Below, in pieces: positions 31,985 through 42,300 of a stretch of DNA of 64,000 bases (the first letter of the stretch is position 1; the number at the start of each line of letters is the position of its first letter). The position numbers were made by a program, and so were the translations under genes. Location: the NCBI RefSeq assembly GCF_000730625.1, contig NZ_BBIT01000009.1, positions 62,001-126,000 of the forward strand, written 5' to 3'. Below the pieces are notes generated by a model. It saw nothing but the letters and a program-made list of their open reading frames with translations. It was not told where the DNA came from and made no database searches. This DNA comes from Pseudomonas oryzihabitans NBRC 102199. Its GTDB lineage: Bacteria; Pseudomonadota; Gammaproteobacteria; Pseudomonadales; Pseudomonadaceae.

Positions 31985-33113
31985 GGGAAAACACCTCCCC
32001 CGTAAGAAAACGTTCGCCAGCGAACACCGCCAGCTCTTCCGGCTGAACACCGCCGCGGACCCAGGGCGCGATCCGGGTCGCGTGCGCCGCGGCCAGGGTC
32101 ACGCCGCTGTGGCAAGTGACGACGAAGGCACCGGGATGCGAAGCGGACTCCTGATAGATCGGATAGCCGTCCGGGCTCATGACGCGCAAGGCGCCCCAGG
32201 CGCGCACCAGGCGTACATCAGCCAGCAGCGGAAAGGTGTTGACGCCGCGCTGGGCGATCCGGGCGAGCACGTCGGTAGTGGTCAGGTCGTTGAAGCCGAC
32301 CTCCTCCATGGAATCGCCGAGCTGCACGCTGCCCTCGTCGGTCTGGCGCACATTGATCGTCGGGTAGTCGAGGAAGGGGCGAACCCGCTCACTGACCAAT
32401 ACCTGCCCCCGATTCGGCGCGACCGGCGCATGCAGCCCGACCTGCTCCCCCAGCGCTCGATTGCCCAGGCCTGCCGCCAGCACCAGGCGCGGCGCGGTGA
32501 AGCGCTGCCCCGGCGTGACCACGGCGAATTCGCCCGGCGCGGAATCGATCCGCTCGACCGACATCCGCCCCAGTATCGTCGCCCCGTGGTGCCGCGCCCC
32601 GGCGTGCAGAGCGCGCAGCAGCTTGAGCGGATTCACGTGGCCATCCATGGGCGTGTAGCTCGCCCCGACGACCTTCGGACCAATGCCGGGCAGGCGTGCC
32701 CGCAGATCCGCCCGATCCAGCATTTCGAAGGGGTAATCACCCAGACCCGCCTGCATACCTGCCAGGCGCACCTGCCGCTCCGCCAGCTCCTGATCGGAAA
32801 AGCACATGTGAAAGCCGCCGGGCTGCCTCAGTCGAACATCGACGTCCGTCTCCGCCAGCAGGCCCTCGGCCAGCCCGGCCCAGGCCAGCGCGGAGGACCG
32901 CGTCCAGCGCGAATATTCCAGGCGGTCGAAGCCCTTGCCCTGCACCCAGACCAGGCCGAAGTTGCCCCGCGAGGCGCGGAAGGCGTCATCGCCCTGGTCG
33001 AGCACCAGCGTCTTGGTACCGGCCTTTGCCAGGCCATAGGCGACCGCCATGCCGACCAATCCACCGCCAACCACGATGACCTCTGCCGAGGTGGGTATGT
33101 TGCTGTCGTTCAT
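31974..33113 (-). CDS. DadA/HcnC-like FAD oxidoreductase subunit
   Basis: FAD-dependent oxidoreductase of 379 residues, similar to HcnC/OoxB, the substrate-oxidising subunit of heterotrimeric opine and D-amino-acid dehydrogenases. FAD motif VVGGGLVGMAVAYGLAKAG at about 14-32, then RASRGNFGLVWVQGKG, and a C-terminal VTCHSGVTLAAAHA segment that closes the FAD site. ATG 33113 overlaps the permease stop as ATGA, so the enzyme genes follow the transporter genes without a break. With the HcnA- and HcnB-like genes next to it, it completes one heterotrimer. Confidence 0.85.
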   Translation of the reverse strand: MNDSNIPTSAEVIVVGGGLVGMAVAYGLAKAGTKTLVLDQGDDAFRASRGNFGLVWVQGKGFDRLEYSRWTRSSALAWAGLAEGLLAETDVDVRLRQPGGFHMCFSDQELAERQVRLAGMQAGLGDYPFEMLDRADLRARLPGIGPKVVGASYTPMDGHVNPLKLLRALHAGARHHGATILGRMSVERIDSAPGEFAVVTPGQRFTAPRLVLAAGLGNRALGEQVGLHAPVAPNRGQVLVSERVRPFLDYPTINVRQTDEGSVQLGDSMEEVGFNDLTTTDVLARIAQRGVNTFPLLADVRLVRAWGALRVMSPDGYPIYQESASHPGAFVVTCHSGVTLAAAHATRIAPWVRGGVQPEELAVFAGERFLTGEVFSHAH

Positions 33114-33907
33114 TGCTTCTCTCCGATCAGCACGCGATCCAGGCCAACGAGCCGATCCAGCAGCAGCATCACCGCCAGGGTCCCCAGGATCAGCACCGTA
33201 GAGGCCGCCGTGATCAGGGGATCGATGGTCTGGGCGATCTGGTTGTACATGGCGACCGGCAGGGTCGTGGTGCCTGGCGTGGCGACGAAGACCGTCATGG
33301 TCAGTTCGTCGAAACTCTGGATGAAGGCGAGCAGCCAGCCACCCACCACGCCGGTGCGGATCCGCGGCAGGATCACCCGCCAGAAGGTCTGCAGCCGATT
33401 GGCGCCCAGGGACAGCGCCGCGTGCTCCGCATCGCGCTCGAGGCCGATGGTGGACGCCAGGGTCAGCCGCAAGGCATAGGGCAGCACGACGATGACGTGG
33501 GTGATGCTCAGGGCCCACAGCGAGCCGCCCACCTGGGCGAGGGAAAAGAAGCGCAGGAAGGCGATCCCCAGCACCACCGAGGGAATCATCAGCGGCGACA
33601 TCAGGAAGCCCGTGATCGCCCCGCGGCCGGGAAAGTCGTAGCGACTGATGGCCAGCGCCGCGGGGACCGCCAGCAACGTGGCGACCGTCGCCGACACCAG
33701 GCCCAGCTTGAGCGACAGCCAGAAGGCATCGACCATTTCCTGATTGGCCCACAGTGCCTGGAACCAGCGCAGCGACAGGCCACCAGAGGGCAGCGAGATG
33801 AAGCCTTCGCCGGTAAAGGACACCGCCATCACCACCACCAGCGGCGCGACGATGAAGGCGATGAAGAGCGTATGAAAGGCAAGGGAGAAGAAACCGTTCC
33901 GGTACAT
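33110..33907 (-). CDS. ABC transporter permease (PotC-like)
   Basis: Inner-membrane permease of 265 residues with six membrane segments, spermidine/putrescine type. The EAA loop, AEHAALSLGANRLQTFWRVILPRI at about 165-190, contacts the ATPase. ATG 33907 gives the normal N-terminus (YRNGFFSLAFHTLF); a longer frame reaching 34480 runs in another gene. Five bases separate it from the upstream permease. It forms the channel with the other permease. Confidence 0.88.
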   Translation of the reverse strand: MYRNGFFSLAFHTLFIAFIVAPLVVVMAVSFTGEGFISLPSGGLSLRWFQALWANQEMVDAFWLSLKLGLVSATVATLLAVPAALAISRYDFPGRGAITGFLMSPLMIPSVVLGIAFLRFFSLAQVGGSLWALSITHVIVVLPYALRLTLASTIGLERDAEHAALSLGANRLQTFWRVILPRIRTGVVGGWLLAFIQSFDELTMTVFVATPGTTTLPVAMYNQIAQTIDPLITAASTVLILGTLAVMLLLDRLVGLDRVLIGEKQ

Positions 33908-33912
33908 GGCGA

Positions 33913-34785
33913 TCACTCGAAGACGTGTTTGAAACGGCGCTCGGCCAGCCGGCTGCAGCCCACCACGATCACCAGGTTGGCGATCAGCAGCAGCACCGCG
34001 ATGGCGGCGCCCAGCGGCCAGTTCAGCGAACCGAGGAATTCGTCGTAGGCGGCCGTGGCGACCACCTTGAGGCGACGGCCGCCGATGATCGCGGGAGTGG
34101 CGAAGGCCGAGGCCGCCAGGGCGAAGACGATGATCGAGCCCGAGAGGATTCCCGGCACGATCTGCGGCAGCACCACCCGCCTGAACGTCGTCATCCGCGA
34201 AGCGCCCAGCGACAAGCCGGCCTGCTCCACCTGCAGATCGAGCTTTTGCAGGCTGGCCCAGACGGCGATCACCATGAAGGGCACCAGCACATGCGTCAGC
34301 GCCAGCACCACGCCGAACTGGGTAAACATCATGCGGATCGGAAAATCGATGATGCCCAGCGCCTGCAGCGCCTGGTTGATCAGCCCGTTGTTGCCCAGCA
34401 GGATGGCCCACCCCAGGGTGCGCACCACCACCGAGATGAGCAGCGGGCCGAGTACCACCAGCAGGAACAGCGCCCGCCAAGGTGCCCGCATGCGGGCGAT
34501 GATGAGCGTCTCCGGCACGCCGATCAGGACCGAACAGATGGTCACCGCGAGCGCCATTCCTCCGGTACGCAGAAAGATCTCGTGGAAATAGTCGTCTCCA
34601 AATACCTCTAGGTAGTTGGCGAGCGAGTACACGGGAATGACGCCCTTGGTGTCGCTGAACAGGTTCAACGACAGCATGGCCGTGAGCACCAGCGGCGCCG
34701 CCAGCAAGGTCAGGAACACGAGAAGCGCAGGACCGGTCAGCAGCCAGGGCGCGCTGCCGACGCGCTCGGCATCATAGGTGGCCAT
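33913..34785 (-). CDS. ABC transporter permease (PotB-like)
   Basis: Inner-membrane permease of 290 residues with six membrane segments. The first is at WLLTGPALLVFLTLLAAPLVLTA, and the EAA loop VEQAGLSLGASRMTTFRRVVLPQI lies in the second half. ATG 34785 starts the typical N-terminus inside the last bases of the ATPase gene (14-base overlap). Pairs with the PotC-like permease as a heterodimer. Confidence 0.88.
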   Translation of the reverse strand: MATYDAERVGSAPWLLTGPALLVFLTLLAAPLVLTAMLSLNLFSDTKGVIPVYSLANYLEVFGDDYFHEIFLRTGGMALAVTICSVLIGVPETLIIARMRAPWRALFLLVVLGPLLISVVVRTLGWAILLGNNGLINQALQALGIIDFPIRMMFTQFGVVLALTHVLVPFMVIAVWASLQKLDLQVEQAGLSLGASRMTTFRRVVLPQIVPGILSGSIIVFALAASAFATPAIIGGRRLKVVATAAYDEFLGSLNWPLGAAIAVLLLIANLVIVVGCSRLAERRFKHVFE

Positions 34786-35845
34786 GGGACACCTCCCGGC
34801 CGAGCAGGCGCAGGTCATCGTCCAGCCAGGTCAAGCCCACCTCCTCTCCTTCCAGCGGCGGCGGCGCGCCGAGGTTCGGTTGCGTCAGGTTGACCGGCCC
34901 CAGGGGGCTCTCGACACCGATCAGCCAGAGGTTGCCGAGGAACATCCGCATGCGCACCGTGCCGCGCAAGCGCGCTTCGGCAGGATCGGCCAGGCGAATC
35001 TTTTCCGGACGCAGGTAGACGTTGACGTCGCCGTCGAACTGATGCCCCTCATGAGGGATATGCAGCATCAGACCGTCGACCTTGACCTCGTAGCAGCGCG
35101 GCTTGCGGGTCTGGACGGCACCGGGGAAGGCATTGGTCTTGCCCAGGAAGCTCGAGGCGAAGGGCGACTGGGGCCGCTCGTAGGTCTCGAACGGCGAACC
35201 GATCTGCACGATGCGCCCACCGTGCATCACCGCGATGCGGTCGCTCATGGTCATAGCTTCAACCTGATCATGAGTGACCAGGATGGTGGTGATACCCAGA
35301 TCGCGCTGGATGGCGCGCAACTCGATGTGCATGTCTTCGCGCAACTTGGCGTCGAGGTTCGACATCGGCTCGTCCAGCAGCAACAGGTCCGGGCGGATCG
35401 CCAGTGCCCGGGCGATGGCCACCCGCTGACGCTGCCCGCCCGACAGGGCCTTGGGATAACGCTCGCCCAGGCCCTGCAGCCGCACCATGTCGAGTGCCGA
35501 TTTCACCCGCTCTGCCCTATCGCCACGCGCCACGCCGCGCATCTCCAGGCCGAAGCTGACGTTCTCGGCCACGGTCATGTGGGGGAACAGCGCATAGCTC
35601 TGGAACACCATCCCCAGCCCGCGCTTCTCCGGCCGGACATGGGTGATGTCTCGCCCGTCCAGCACGATGCGCCCGGCGGTGGGCTGTACGAAGCCGGCAA
35701 CGCTCTGCAGGGTCGTGGTCTTGCCGCACCCCGAAGGGCCGAGCAGGGAGAGAAATTCGCCTTTCTCCACTGCCAGGTCGAGCCCGGCGATGGCGGTGAA
35801 GTCACCATAGGTTTTGACGAGGCCGTCGAGGATCAGGAAAGCCAT
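34772..35845 (-). CDS. ABC transporter ATP-binding protein (PotA-like)
   Basis: ATPase of 357 residues for the polyamine/opine-type importer. Walker A GPSGCGKTT near residue 38, Q-loop FQSYALFPH, signature LSGGQRQRVAIARAL, Walker B LLLLDEPMSNLD and switch His in THDQVEA; a C-terminal TOBE-like region follows from about 270. ATG 35845 is 7 bases after GGAGG, better placed than the ATG two codons earlier. About 230 noncoding bases separate it from the solute-binding gene; a small GCC-CGAA-GGC hairpin there (around 36007-36016) may lower expression of the transporter relative to the binding protein. Confidence 0.9.
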   Translation of the reverse strand: MAFLILDGLVKTYGDFTAIAGLDLAVEKGEFLSLLGPSGCGKTTTLQSVAGFVQPTAGRIVLDGRDITHVRPEKRGLGMVFQSYALFPHMTVAENVSFGLEMRGVARGDRAERVKSALDMVRLQGLGERYPKALSGGQRQRVAIARALAIRPDLLLLDEPMSNLDAKLREDMHIELRAIQRDLGITTILVTHDQVEAMTMSDRIAVMHGGRIVQIGSPFETYERPQSPFASSFLGKTNAFPGAVQTRKPRCYEVKVDGLMLHIPHEGHQFDGDVNVYLRPEKIRLADPAEARLRGTVRMRMFLGNLWLIGVESPLGPVNLTQPNLGAPPPLEGEEVGLTWLDDDLRLLGREVSHGHL

Positions 35846-36077
35846 GGGCATGCCTCCGGCGATCACGAGGGCGTGATCACTGTTCGTCCAAGGGAGGTGG
35901 GAGCGACCGGTTCCTAGGGAAAAACCAGCCACTCGATCATTGAGCGAGTCGGAACCGGACGATGGTGAAATGGATTCAGGGCTTGGCGCTGTGGCGGGTA
36001 GATAAGTAGCCCGAAGGCGCCCTCCTCTCCAGCCGCAATCCCGGTGTCATTTCATCGCCGTCTGGCCTGTACGCCCT

Positions 36078-37151
36078 CTATCGCTCGATGGTCCTGTTCC
36101 AGCGCGTCGTCCACTCGGAACGCTTCTGGTTGATGGTGTCCCAATCGACCTTGAGCAGGCTGTCGACCTTTTCCTGTCCGTAAGGCATACGGGCAGCCAG
36201 TTCTGGCGGCAGCTCCACGGTGCGATTCACCGGCGCAAAGCCGTTACTTTCGGACTGGATCTTCTGGATTTCCGGCGACAGCACGTACTGAATGAATTGC
36301 TGGGAGAGCTCGGACTGCGCGTTGGGTGTGACGGAACAGGCGGCGACCTGGAGGGCTACGGCGCCCTCCTTCGGATAGATGAACTTGAGTGGAAAGCCGG
36401 TGTTCTGCAACGCCACCGCCCGGCCACTGCCGTACACCGCCATGACCACGTCACCGTTCTGCATCATCCCGTCCATCTCGCCCGGTGCACTGACCCAGGC
36501 CAGTACATTGGGCGCAATCTTTTTCTCGAACACCGCGAAGCCCGGATCGATGTCTTTTTCGCCGCCGCCATTGAGCCGCGCCATCTCGATCAGCGAATGC
36601 AGTCCGTAGGTATTGGTGATCGGCGGCATGCCCAGCAGTTGCCGATATTTCGGATCTTCAAGATCGGTCCAGGACGTCGGCGCCGCCCAACCGCGCTTCT
36701 TGAAGGCTTCTTCGTTGTAGCCGATCCCCGTGGCAACCATACCCACTGCCGTGGCCTCGGGACTCAGACGCGCCAGGGGATACAGGTCCTGGTAGACAGC
36801 CGCATCCGTGAGCTTTTCGCAGAACCCCAGCTGAAGTGCCTGGTACATGGGGCCGTCGTCCATCATGGCGACATTGATCTGCTGCCGCCCCTTCTGTGCC
36901 TGCAGCTTGGCCAGCGTCTCAGTCGAGTTGCCCGATACATACACAACCTTGACCCCATGCGCTTTCTCGAAGGCGGGAATGACGCGGGTCTTGTACATCT
37001 GCTCGGTGGAGCCGCCGACCCCCGCGACGTACAGCGTCACTTCAGCGTGAGCGGGAAGCGTCATGCCAGCGGTCGCTGCGGCCAACAACAGCGCGGACAG
37101 ACCCTGACGCCAGGATATGGATGAGGTACGGACGAAATACGGACTGGTCAC
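36078..37151 (-). CDS. ABC transporter substrate-binding protein (PotD/opine type)
   Basis: Periplasmic binding protein of 357 residues, type 2 fold, like PotD/PotF and AgaA/opine-binding proteins. GTG 37151 is chosen because GGGAG lies 8 bases upstream and a complete signal peptide follows (WRQGLSALLLAAATAGMTLPAHA). The mature protein begins EVTLYVAGVGGSTEQMYKT, an extracellular solute-binding family start, with NVAMMDDGPMYQ and GIGYNEEAFKKRGW later. First gene of the operon, divergent from the LysR gene, so it sets which opine or amine is taken up; the ligand cannot be told. Confidence 0.88.
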   Translation of the reverse strand: MTSPYFVRTSSISWRQGLSALLLAAATAGMTLPAHAEVTLYVAGVGGSTEQMYKTRVIPAFEKAHGVKVVYVSGNSTETLAKLQAQKGRQQINVAMMDDGPMYQALQLGFCEKLTDAAVYQDLYPLARLSPEATAVGMVATGIGYNEEAFKKRGWAAPTSWTDLEDPKYRQLLGMPPITNTYGLHSLIEMARLNGGGEKDIDPGFAVFEKKIAPNVLAWVSAPGEMDGMMQNGDVVMAVYGSGRAVALQNTGFPLKFIYPKEGAVALQVAACSVTPNAQSELSQQFIQYVLSPEIQKIQSESNGFAPVNRTVELPPELAARMPYGQEKVDSLLKVDWDTINQKRSEWTTRWNRTIER

Positions 37152-37312
37152 GGGCAATGCTCCCTTTTTTGCGTTGCGGCAGATCGAGAACGTCGTGAGG
37201 ACACGACCGGAAGATCCAGGCATCCGCCTCCGAGGACATCGCGGTAACCGCCATCGGAAACGCTTTCTTTTTATGGGGCCATTTGGCTTGTGACCGAGTA
37301 TTGTCAGCCTAA

Positions 37313-37363
37313 ACCCATAGGGTCAAATACGAAGGTACGGGTTAAGTATTCATATTTGATATG
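37313..37363. promoter_or_regulatory. Divergent operator/promoter region of the opine-type operon
   Basis: Three inverted repeats in 51 bases: ACCC-ATA-GGGT (37313-37323), AATAC-N15-GTATT (37326-37350) and CATAT-TTG-ATATG (37351-37363, next to the lysR ribosome site). LysR regulators bind interrupted palindromes in such divergent regions, so one or more of these is probably the site of autoregulation and activation. Confidence 0.45.
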
Positions 37364-37373
37364 GAGAGCTCTG

Positions 37374-38267
37374 TTGAATCTCAGGCAGATCGAAGCCTTC
37401 CGCAGCGTGATGCGTCTAGGCTCCATGACCGCGGCCGCCGAAGCCCTGCATACCTCGCAGCCCAACGTCAGCAGACTGATCGCCCAGCTGGAGCTGAGCA
37501 CCGGACTCAAACTGTTCGAGCGCGCGGGCGTACGGCTGATACCCACGAAGGAAGGCAGCGCCTTCTTCCAGGAAGTGGAACGGGCATATGTAGGGCTCGA
37601 TAGCCTACGTCAGTCAGCCAAGAACATCCGTAACCTCGGTACCGGCCGCCTGCGTATCGCCGCGGTACCCTCTACCGGACTCACGCTCATTCCCCACGTC
37701 ATCAAGGACTTCGTCGCGACCCGTCCCGAGCTGACCGTCTCCCTGCACATGAACGCCTCGCCCACCGTGGTGCAGTGGGTGCAGTCTCAATTCTGCGATC
37801 TGGGCGTAGTGGTCCAGCCCAGCGACGCCGGTCCTCTGGAAACGCTGCTCATCACCAGGCTCCGCGCCGTCTGCGTCCTACCGCCAGGCCATCGCCTAGC
37901 GTCACGAGAGGTTATCAGGGCGCAGGATCTCCACGGCGAGAACTTCGTCTCCCTCTGCCATGGCGACGGCACCCGCGAGCAGATGGACAGAGTCTTCGAG
38001 CAGGCCGGCGTCGAGCGCAAACTCGCCGTGGAAGGCCAATACAGCTCGATCACCTGCGAGATGGTCGCCGCCGGCATGGGCGCCGCGCTCATGAGCCCGA
38101 ACGTTGCCCAGGATTTTCTGCACAAGGGCATCACTATCCACCGATTCGAGCCTGAGCTGTTGTTTCCGGTTTATGTTGTTGTGCCAGCAGGATCTAGCCA
38201 GACGCCGTTGGCGACGGACTTTATTCAGGCGCTACGGAAGCATTATGCACGGCACTTTCTGCAGTGA
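37374..38267 (+). CDS. LysR family transcriptional regulator (NocR/OccR-like)
   Basis: LysR regulator of 297 residues. N-terminal winged helix-turn-helix at about 3-60 (QIEAFRSVMRLGSMTAAAEALHTSQPNVSRLIAQLE), then a linker and the effector domain (RLRIAAVPSTGLTLIPHVI onward). It resembles the opine regulators NocR and OccR. TTG 37374 has GGAG 7 bases upstream; the open frame to 37290 covers the operator. Divergent from the transport and oxidase operon, which it most likely activates when the opine-type substrate is present. Confidence 0.88.
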   Translation: MNLRQIEAFRSVMRLGSMTAAAEALHTSQPNVSRLIAQLELSTGLKLFERAGVRLIPTKEGSAFFQEVERAYVGLDSLRQSAKNIRNLGTGRLRIAAVPSTGLTLIPHVIKDFVATRPELTVSLHMNASPTVVQWVQSQFCDLGVVVQPSDAGPLETLLITRLRAVCVLPPGHRLASREVIRAQDLHGENFVSLCHGDGTREQMDRVFEQAGVERKLAVEGQYSSITCEMVAAGMGAALMSPNVAQDFLHKGITIHRFEPELLFPVYVVVPAGSSQTPLATDFIQALRKHYARHFLQ

Positions 38268-38639
38268 GAGCTGATTGCCATGGCCCTCTTTCCGCTTGAG
38301 GGTTGCTATAACGAAATTTATATCGGTTTTCCGAAAGGAAGCAGGACGCGACAGGCCACTCATTCGGCTAACTCTCTGCGAAGAACCTGTTGCACCCTCG
38401 GACGCCACGTTCAGACCAGGGGAATCACAGCCTCTATTACCCTAGCGCCGAATCCAGATAGCGGGGTTCTCAACAGCCAACGGCAACGGTCTAACTTGCG
38501 TAGCAAAGACGCTCCAGACGATGTCCGGCGTCTCCTGAACAGGCACTGGTCATCGGAACGATTGTCATAACCTCTGCACACACAAGAGGAGAACTCATAG
38601 CTATCAACGCGGAACTCAAAGCTGAAATCTTGCGCCGCC
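38268..38639. other. Noncoding region at the edge of the defence island
   Basis: No supported gene, tRNA or attachment repeat is recognised. The 96-codon open frame at 38280 has no protein-like features. This is the boundary between the catabolic cluster and the integrase remnant. Confidence 0.5.
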
Positions 38640-39312
38640 TTATGAGGCCCTGCCCGCCGGCCAAAAATATTCGGGTATTCGCCCGGTCAACGTGCGTGTT
38701 CAGTGTGCAGTGTTGATCTGCCTGAGCACACTTTGCCGCATCGGTGAGCTACTCAAATCTGAATGGCGGCATGTGGATCTGGACAAAGGCACCTGGTTCA
38801 TCCCAGCCGAAGCGACCAAGGGCCATAAGGGTAAGCGCCAGGACCACCACGTCTTTCTGTCAGCCTTTGCTCTTGAGCAGTTCAAACGACTGCACACAGA
38901 AACAAGCGACACGCCGTTCTGCTTCCCCAGTAAGAATGGCAAAAATCACGTTGACACCAAGACAGTCAGCAAGCTCGTCGGAGACCGACAGTGTCGCTTC
39001 AAAAACCGCAGCAAGCCCTTAGCGGGCCGCCATCATGACGACTCACTGGTGCTGAGTAAGGGCACCAAGGGCGAGTGGACTCCGCATGACCTGCGCCGTA
39101 CGGGCGCAACCATGATGCAGGAGCTGGGAGTCACCCTAGAGATCATTGATCGCTATCAAAACCATCTCTTAGGTGGTTCCAAGGTACGTAGACACTACCT
39201 GCACCACGACTATGCGAAAGAGAAAACCGAAGCTTGGAGACTCCTCGGCGAACGCATTGGAGCCATCATGGCCAATCGAGCGCACCACACCTTAGTGGAG
39301 ACGGATACTTGA
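38640..39312 (+). pseudogene. 5'-truncated tyrosine recombinase (phage-type integrase)
   Basis: C-terminal catalytic part of a phage-type integrase. The readable frame runs from about 38640 (ALPAGQKYSGIRPVNVRVQC) to 39312. Catalytic residues are present: Arg in CRIGELLKSEW, the HDLRRTGATMM box (His and Arg), and the nucleophilic Tyr in the HYLHHDYAKEK segment. The N-terminal DNA-binding half is missing and the sequence just upstream breaks frame, so the gene is a remnant and the element it moved is probably fixed. It lies at the end of the BREX-helicase block and is the only mobility gene seen there. Confidence 0.75.
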
Positions 39313-39355
39313 CCACCACCCCAACTGTATTTAGACAAGTCCCCTCAACCACGGC

Positions 39356-42300
39356 TCACCCATATGGTGTTTCTACTTTGATTGCCGCAGGTTCCGCTAG
39401 GGCAGCAGCCCTCAGCTTGATCGGAAGGTTGCAGGAATACTTCATTATTTGGGGAAACAGATTTTCTTCAGGTGCATCTCTCGACTTCCAGCGACTCAGA
39501 AAGTCTCGGTGCCCAAAAAACACTAAATGCAGTCGAGCTCGGGAGCAAGCAACGTTGAGTCGCTTGCGATCAAGCAGGAAATTGAGGCTGCCCTCAGTGC
39601 GAACGGTTGAATAACAAACAATATCGGCCTCGCTTCCCTGAAACGCATCGACCGTATCGACCGCAACCTCTAAGGTCCCCAGACGCCCTTCGCTCCATCC
39701 CATTGCACGCAGGCGCTCGCGGATGCGCTCCTTCTGCCCGCCATATGGGGTAATAACAGCCACTGTATGCTTTGCCTGTGTTGAATCGGCAAGCTCGCCC
39801 AAAAATCTGACGATCTCCTTTACTTCCTGAGAGTTCTCCTTGCTTTTCGAGCGGCGTGATTGTTGCTGCCGTCCGTTGACGTCCACCCAGTAGATACTTT
39901 TCTCTAGCACATATCGTTTTTCGAATGTTTGATGATCGCGGCCATTGTGCAGAACTCGCTCGTCATGACGGGTGTAGAAAAGCTCGGCGACTAGGTCACC
40001 AATCGCCGGCGCCATGCGGTATTGCAGGTTAAGTGTTTCGCGGCACTCTGCCGGCAAGCGCTCAAACATGACCTCGAAGAAGCTGGTATCTAGGAAGCTC
40101 TCTCGCAAAAAACCGAGCTCCTGAGCAGCATCATCCTCTCGCAATAGCGGCGCGATACTGGGAGGTAGCTGGTAATGGTCACCCACTAAGATCACTTTGC
40201 GTGAACGCAGGATGGGAATCAGGATTTCAGGCACCGTTGCCCGCCCAGCTTCGTCGATGATCGCAAGATCGAACTGCAGCTGATCAACCCCCCCTTTGTT
40301 GGTAGCCAGGCCCACACAGGTAGCCCCCACAAGATTCCGATCAGCGAGCAAAGTAATGAAAAACTCATCGTTGGCCGTACGAGCTTGCGCAGCCTGCCTA
40401 ACCATGCAAAGCCACTTATGGCATAGCGTAGCCTGCTCACGAGGGAGGCTAACTGCGCCATCTACAGCTCTTTTCTCAAGCTCAGCCAGATAGTCAGTGT
40501 ATTGGCTATCAAAGCCCAAAGGCTTGATCGCAGTGCTCATCTTTTCCGGGTTGCCAATACGAATCGTACGAATAGGCTGCTCCAAGGCATCCGCATGCTG
40601 ATCCAAAAACTTACCCAACGCGTTATCCACTGCAGAATTCTGCTGCGATACCACTAGGATCCGAATCGAGGGATTGCGGTGAAACAGCTGGTAGAGCATC
40701 TCGACAATCGCCGTGGTCTTACCTGCTCCCGGTGGCCCTTGGATCAGAGCGATATTGCGCTCCTTCAGCGCCAATTCGACCACACGCTTTTGACTCTCAT
40801 CGAGGCTTCCCATCCACTCAATGGGCGCATCAAGCTGCTGCTGTTGGGGCAGGTAATGCTCAGGTGCCAGTAGGATGTTTTTTAGAGCTGGGTTGACCAG
40901 CTGATCATTGAAGAAATCATCTAGCGCTTGCCCCTGACGCTTGAGTGCCGCATTGGGAATCGTGATGACCAGCCGCAGCATTGGTGCTGTCTCTTGAGGC
41001 AGCAAGAAACTTCCTTCGATGCTGATGCAGTCCTTCGTACGCGTATAGACAGGTCGGCTTTTCCGCTCATTGCGCAAAGCTGGAATGAACTCACCACGCT
41101 CAGCGTCCCATTGATGCAGGCGCACACAGTGATCCGGGTTAAGCGTAGTGCTCTCGGAAAGAACTTCACGGAGCTGCTCAGACACTTGCTCGAAGGATTC
41201 ACGCGCCTCCATCGGCATCCTGTCTCGCATTAGACGCAGAACGCCCTCCTCGCGCTCAGCAATAGCCAGCGGATAGTCCAGCGTGAAGACCTCCTCGCAT
41301 CTGCGCTGGTAAGCAATGACCTGTTCCCAACGCTGATAGAAGCGGCTTTGAGCCAGACGCGCGGGAGAGTCCTGCATGTCCAGCGCTGACTGAGCACAGA
41401 ATCGCAAGAACTCCTCGACCCCAGAGACCCAACCCACTGAAGCCTGCCGAGCCAGTTGCTGGCCGATAAGCGTAAAGCGAAAAGGCGTATCAATCCCCAG
41501 CTGCGGCAGGCCACACTGCACTACCTGCTGCACCTCTAACGCTGGGTTATCACGGCCCGGAATACACTCAACCCGCACCGAGGCTTTAGCCAGGGAAATA
41601 ACGCCTGTGGCAGCGGCATAGCCCAGCAAAGTCCAGGGTTCCTCGGCTTCAAAAAAGCGCTGGTCAGTAACATCATTGAGGTACTGCTCATCAACCTCGA
41701 CATACAGCTGCTGGTATGACTGCACGCTTCGAGCTTGATAATTGAACTCGCTGACCTCAATGCCGGTGCGTGGCTGCGTAAATGGGTTGTGGCTCAGGCA
41801 TAAATCGTAATGGGTCGGATATACCTGAACCTTCTGCCCGGAGAGCAAGCGTACTGCCGGATGCAGGCATTGGTTGACGGGAAGCACGGCACGAATCATG
41901 CCGCCAAAAAGGCTTCCAATGATGACCTGCTTTACCTTGTGGTCGACCACAAACTGGACAGGATTGCCTGGGATGATGTGGTGATAGTACAGAGCGCCTC
42001 GAGCCACACAGCCGTAGAAATGCCCAGCCATATATTTGTGTGCCGACTTGATCAGCACGGGGATCTCATCGTTGTACTCCAGCGCTAGGGCTTTCTGAGC
42101 AAAATCGTCCTTCTTGCCAAAGGAGATTTGATGGCCAAAGCGCGGCAAGGGCATCTCAATCTCGCTCATGGCTACCAACACTAGCTTGCCCGGGTATAGC
42201 CACTCTAACGGCAACAACGGCTCGACCGGATCAAGTGCCAATAATTGCGCGAACTGCCCCTGGCGCAGCAGGCTTTGGATCTGCTCTTCAGCAAACAGTA

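Noticed and set aside
31974-33752. 592-codon frame joining permease region and DadA-like protein
   Set aside because: The first ~210 codons run out of frame through the PotC-like gene; the enzyme starts at ATG 33113.
38280-38570. 96-codon open frame after the LysR gene
   Set aside because: Low-complexity, no start signal of quality and no family resemblance.
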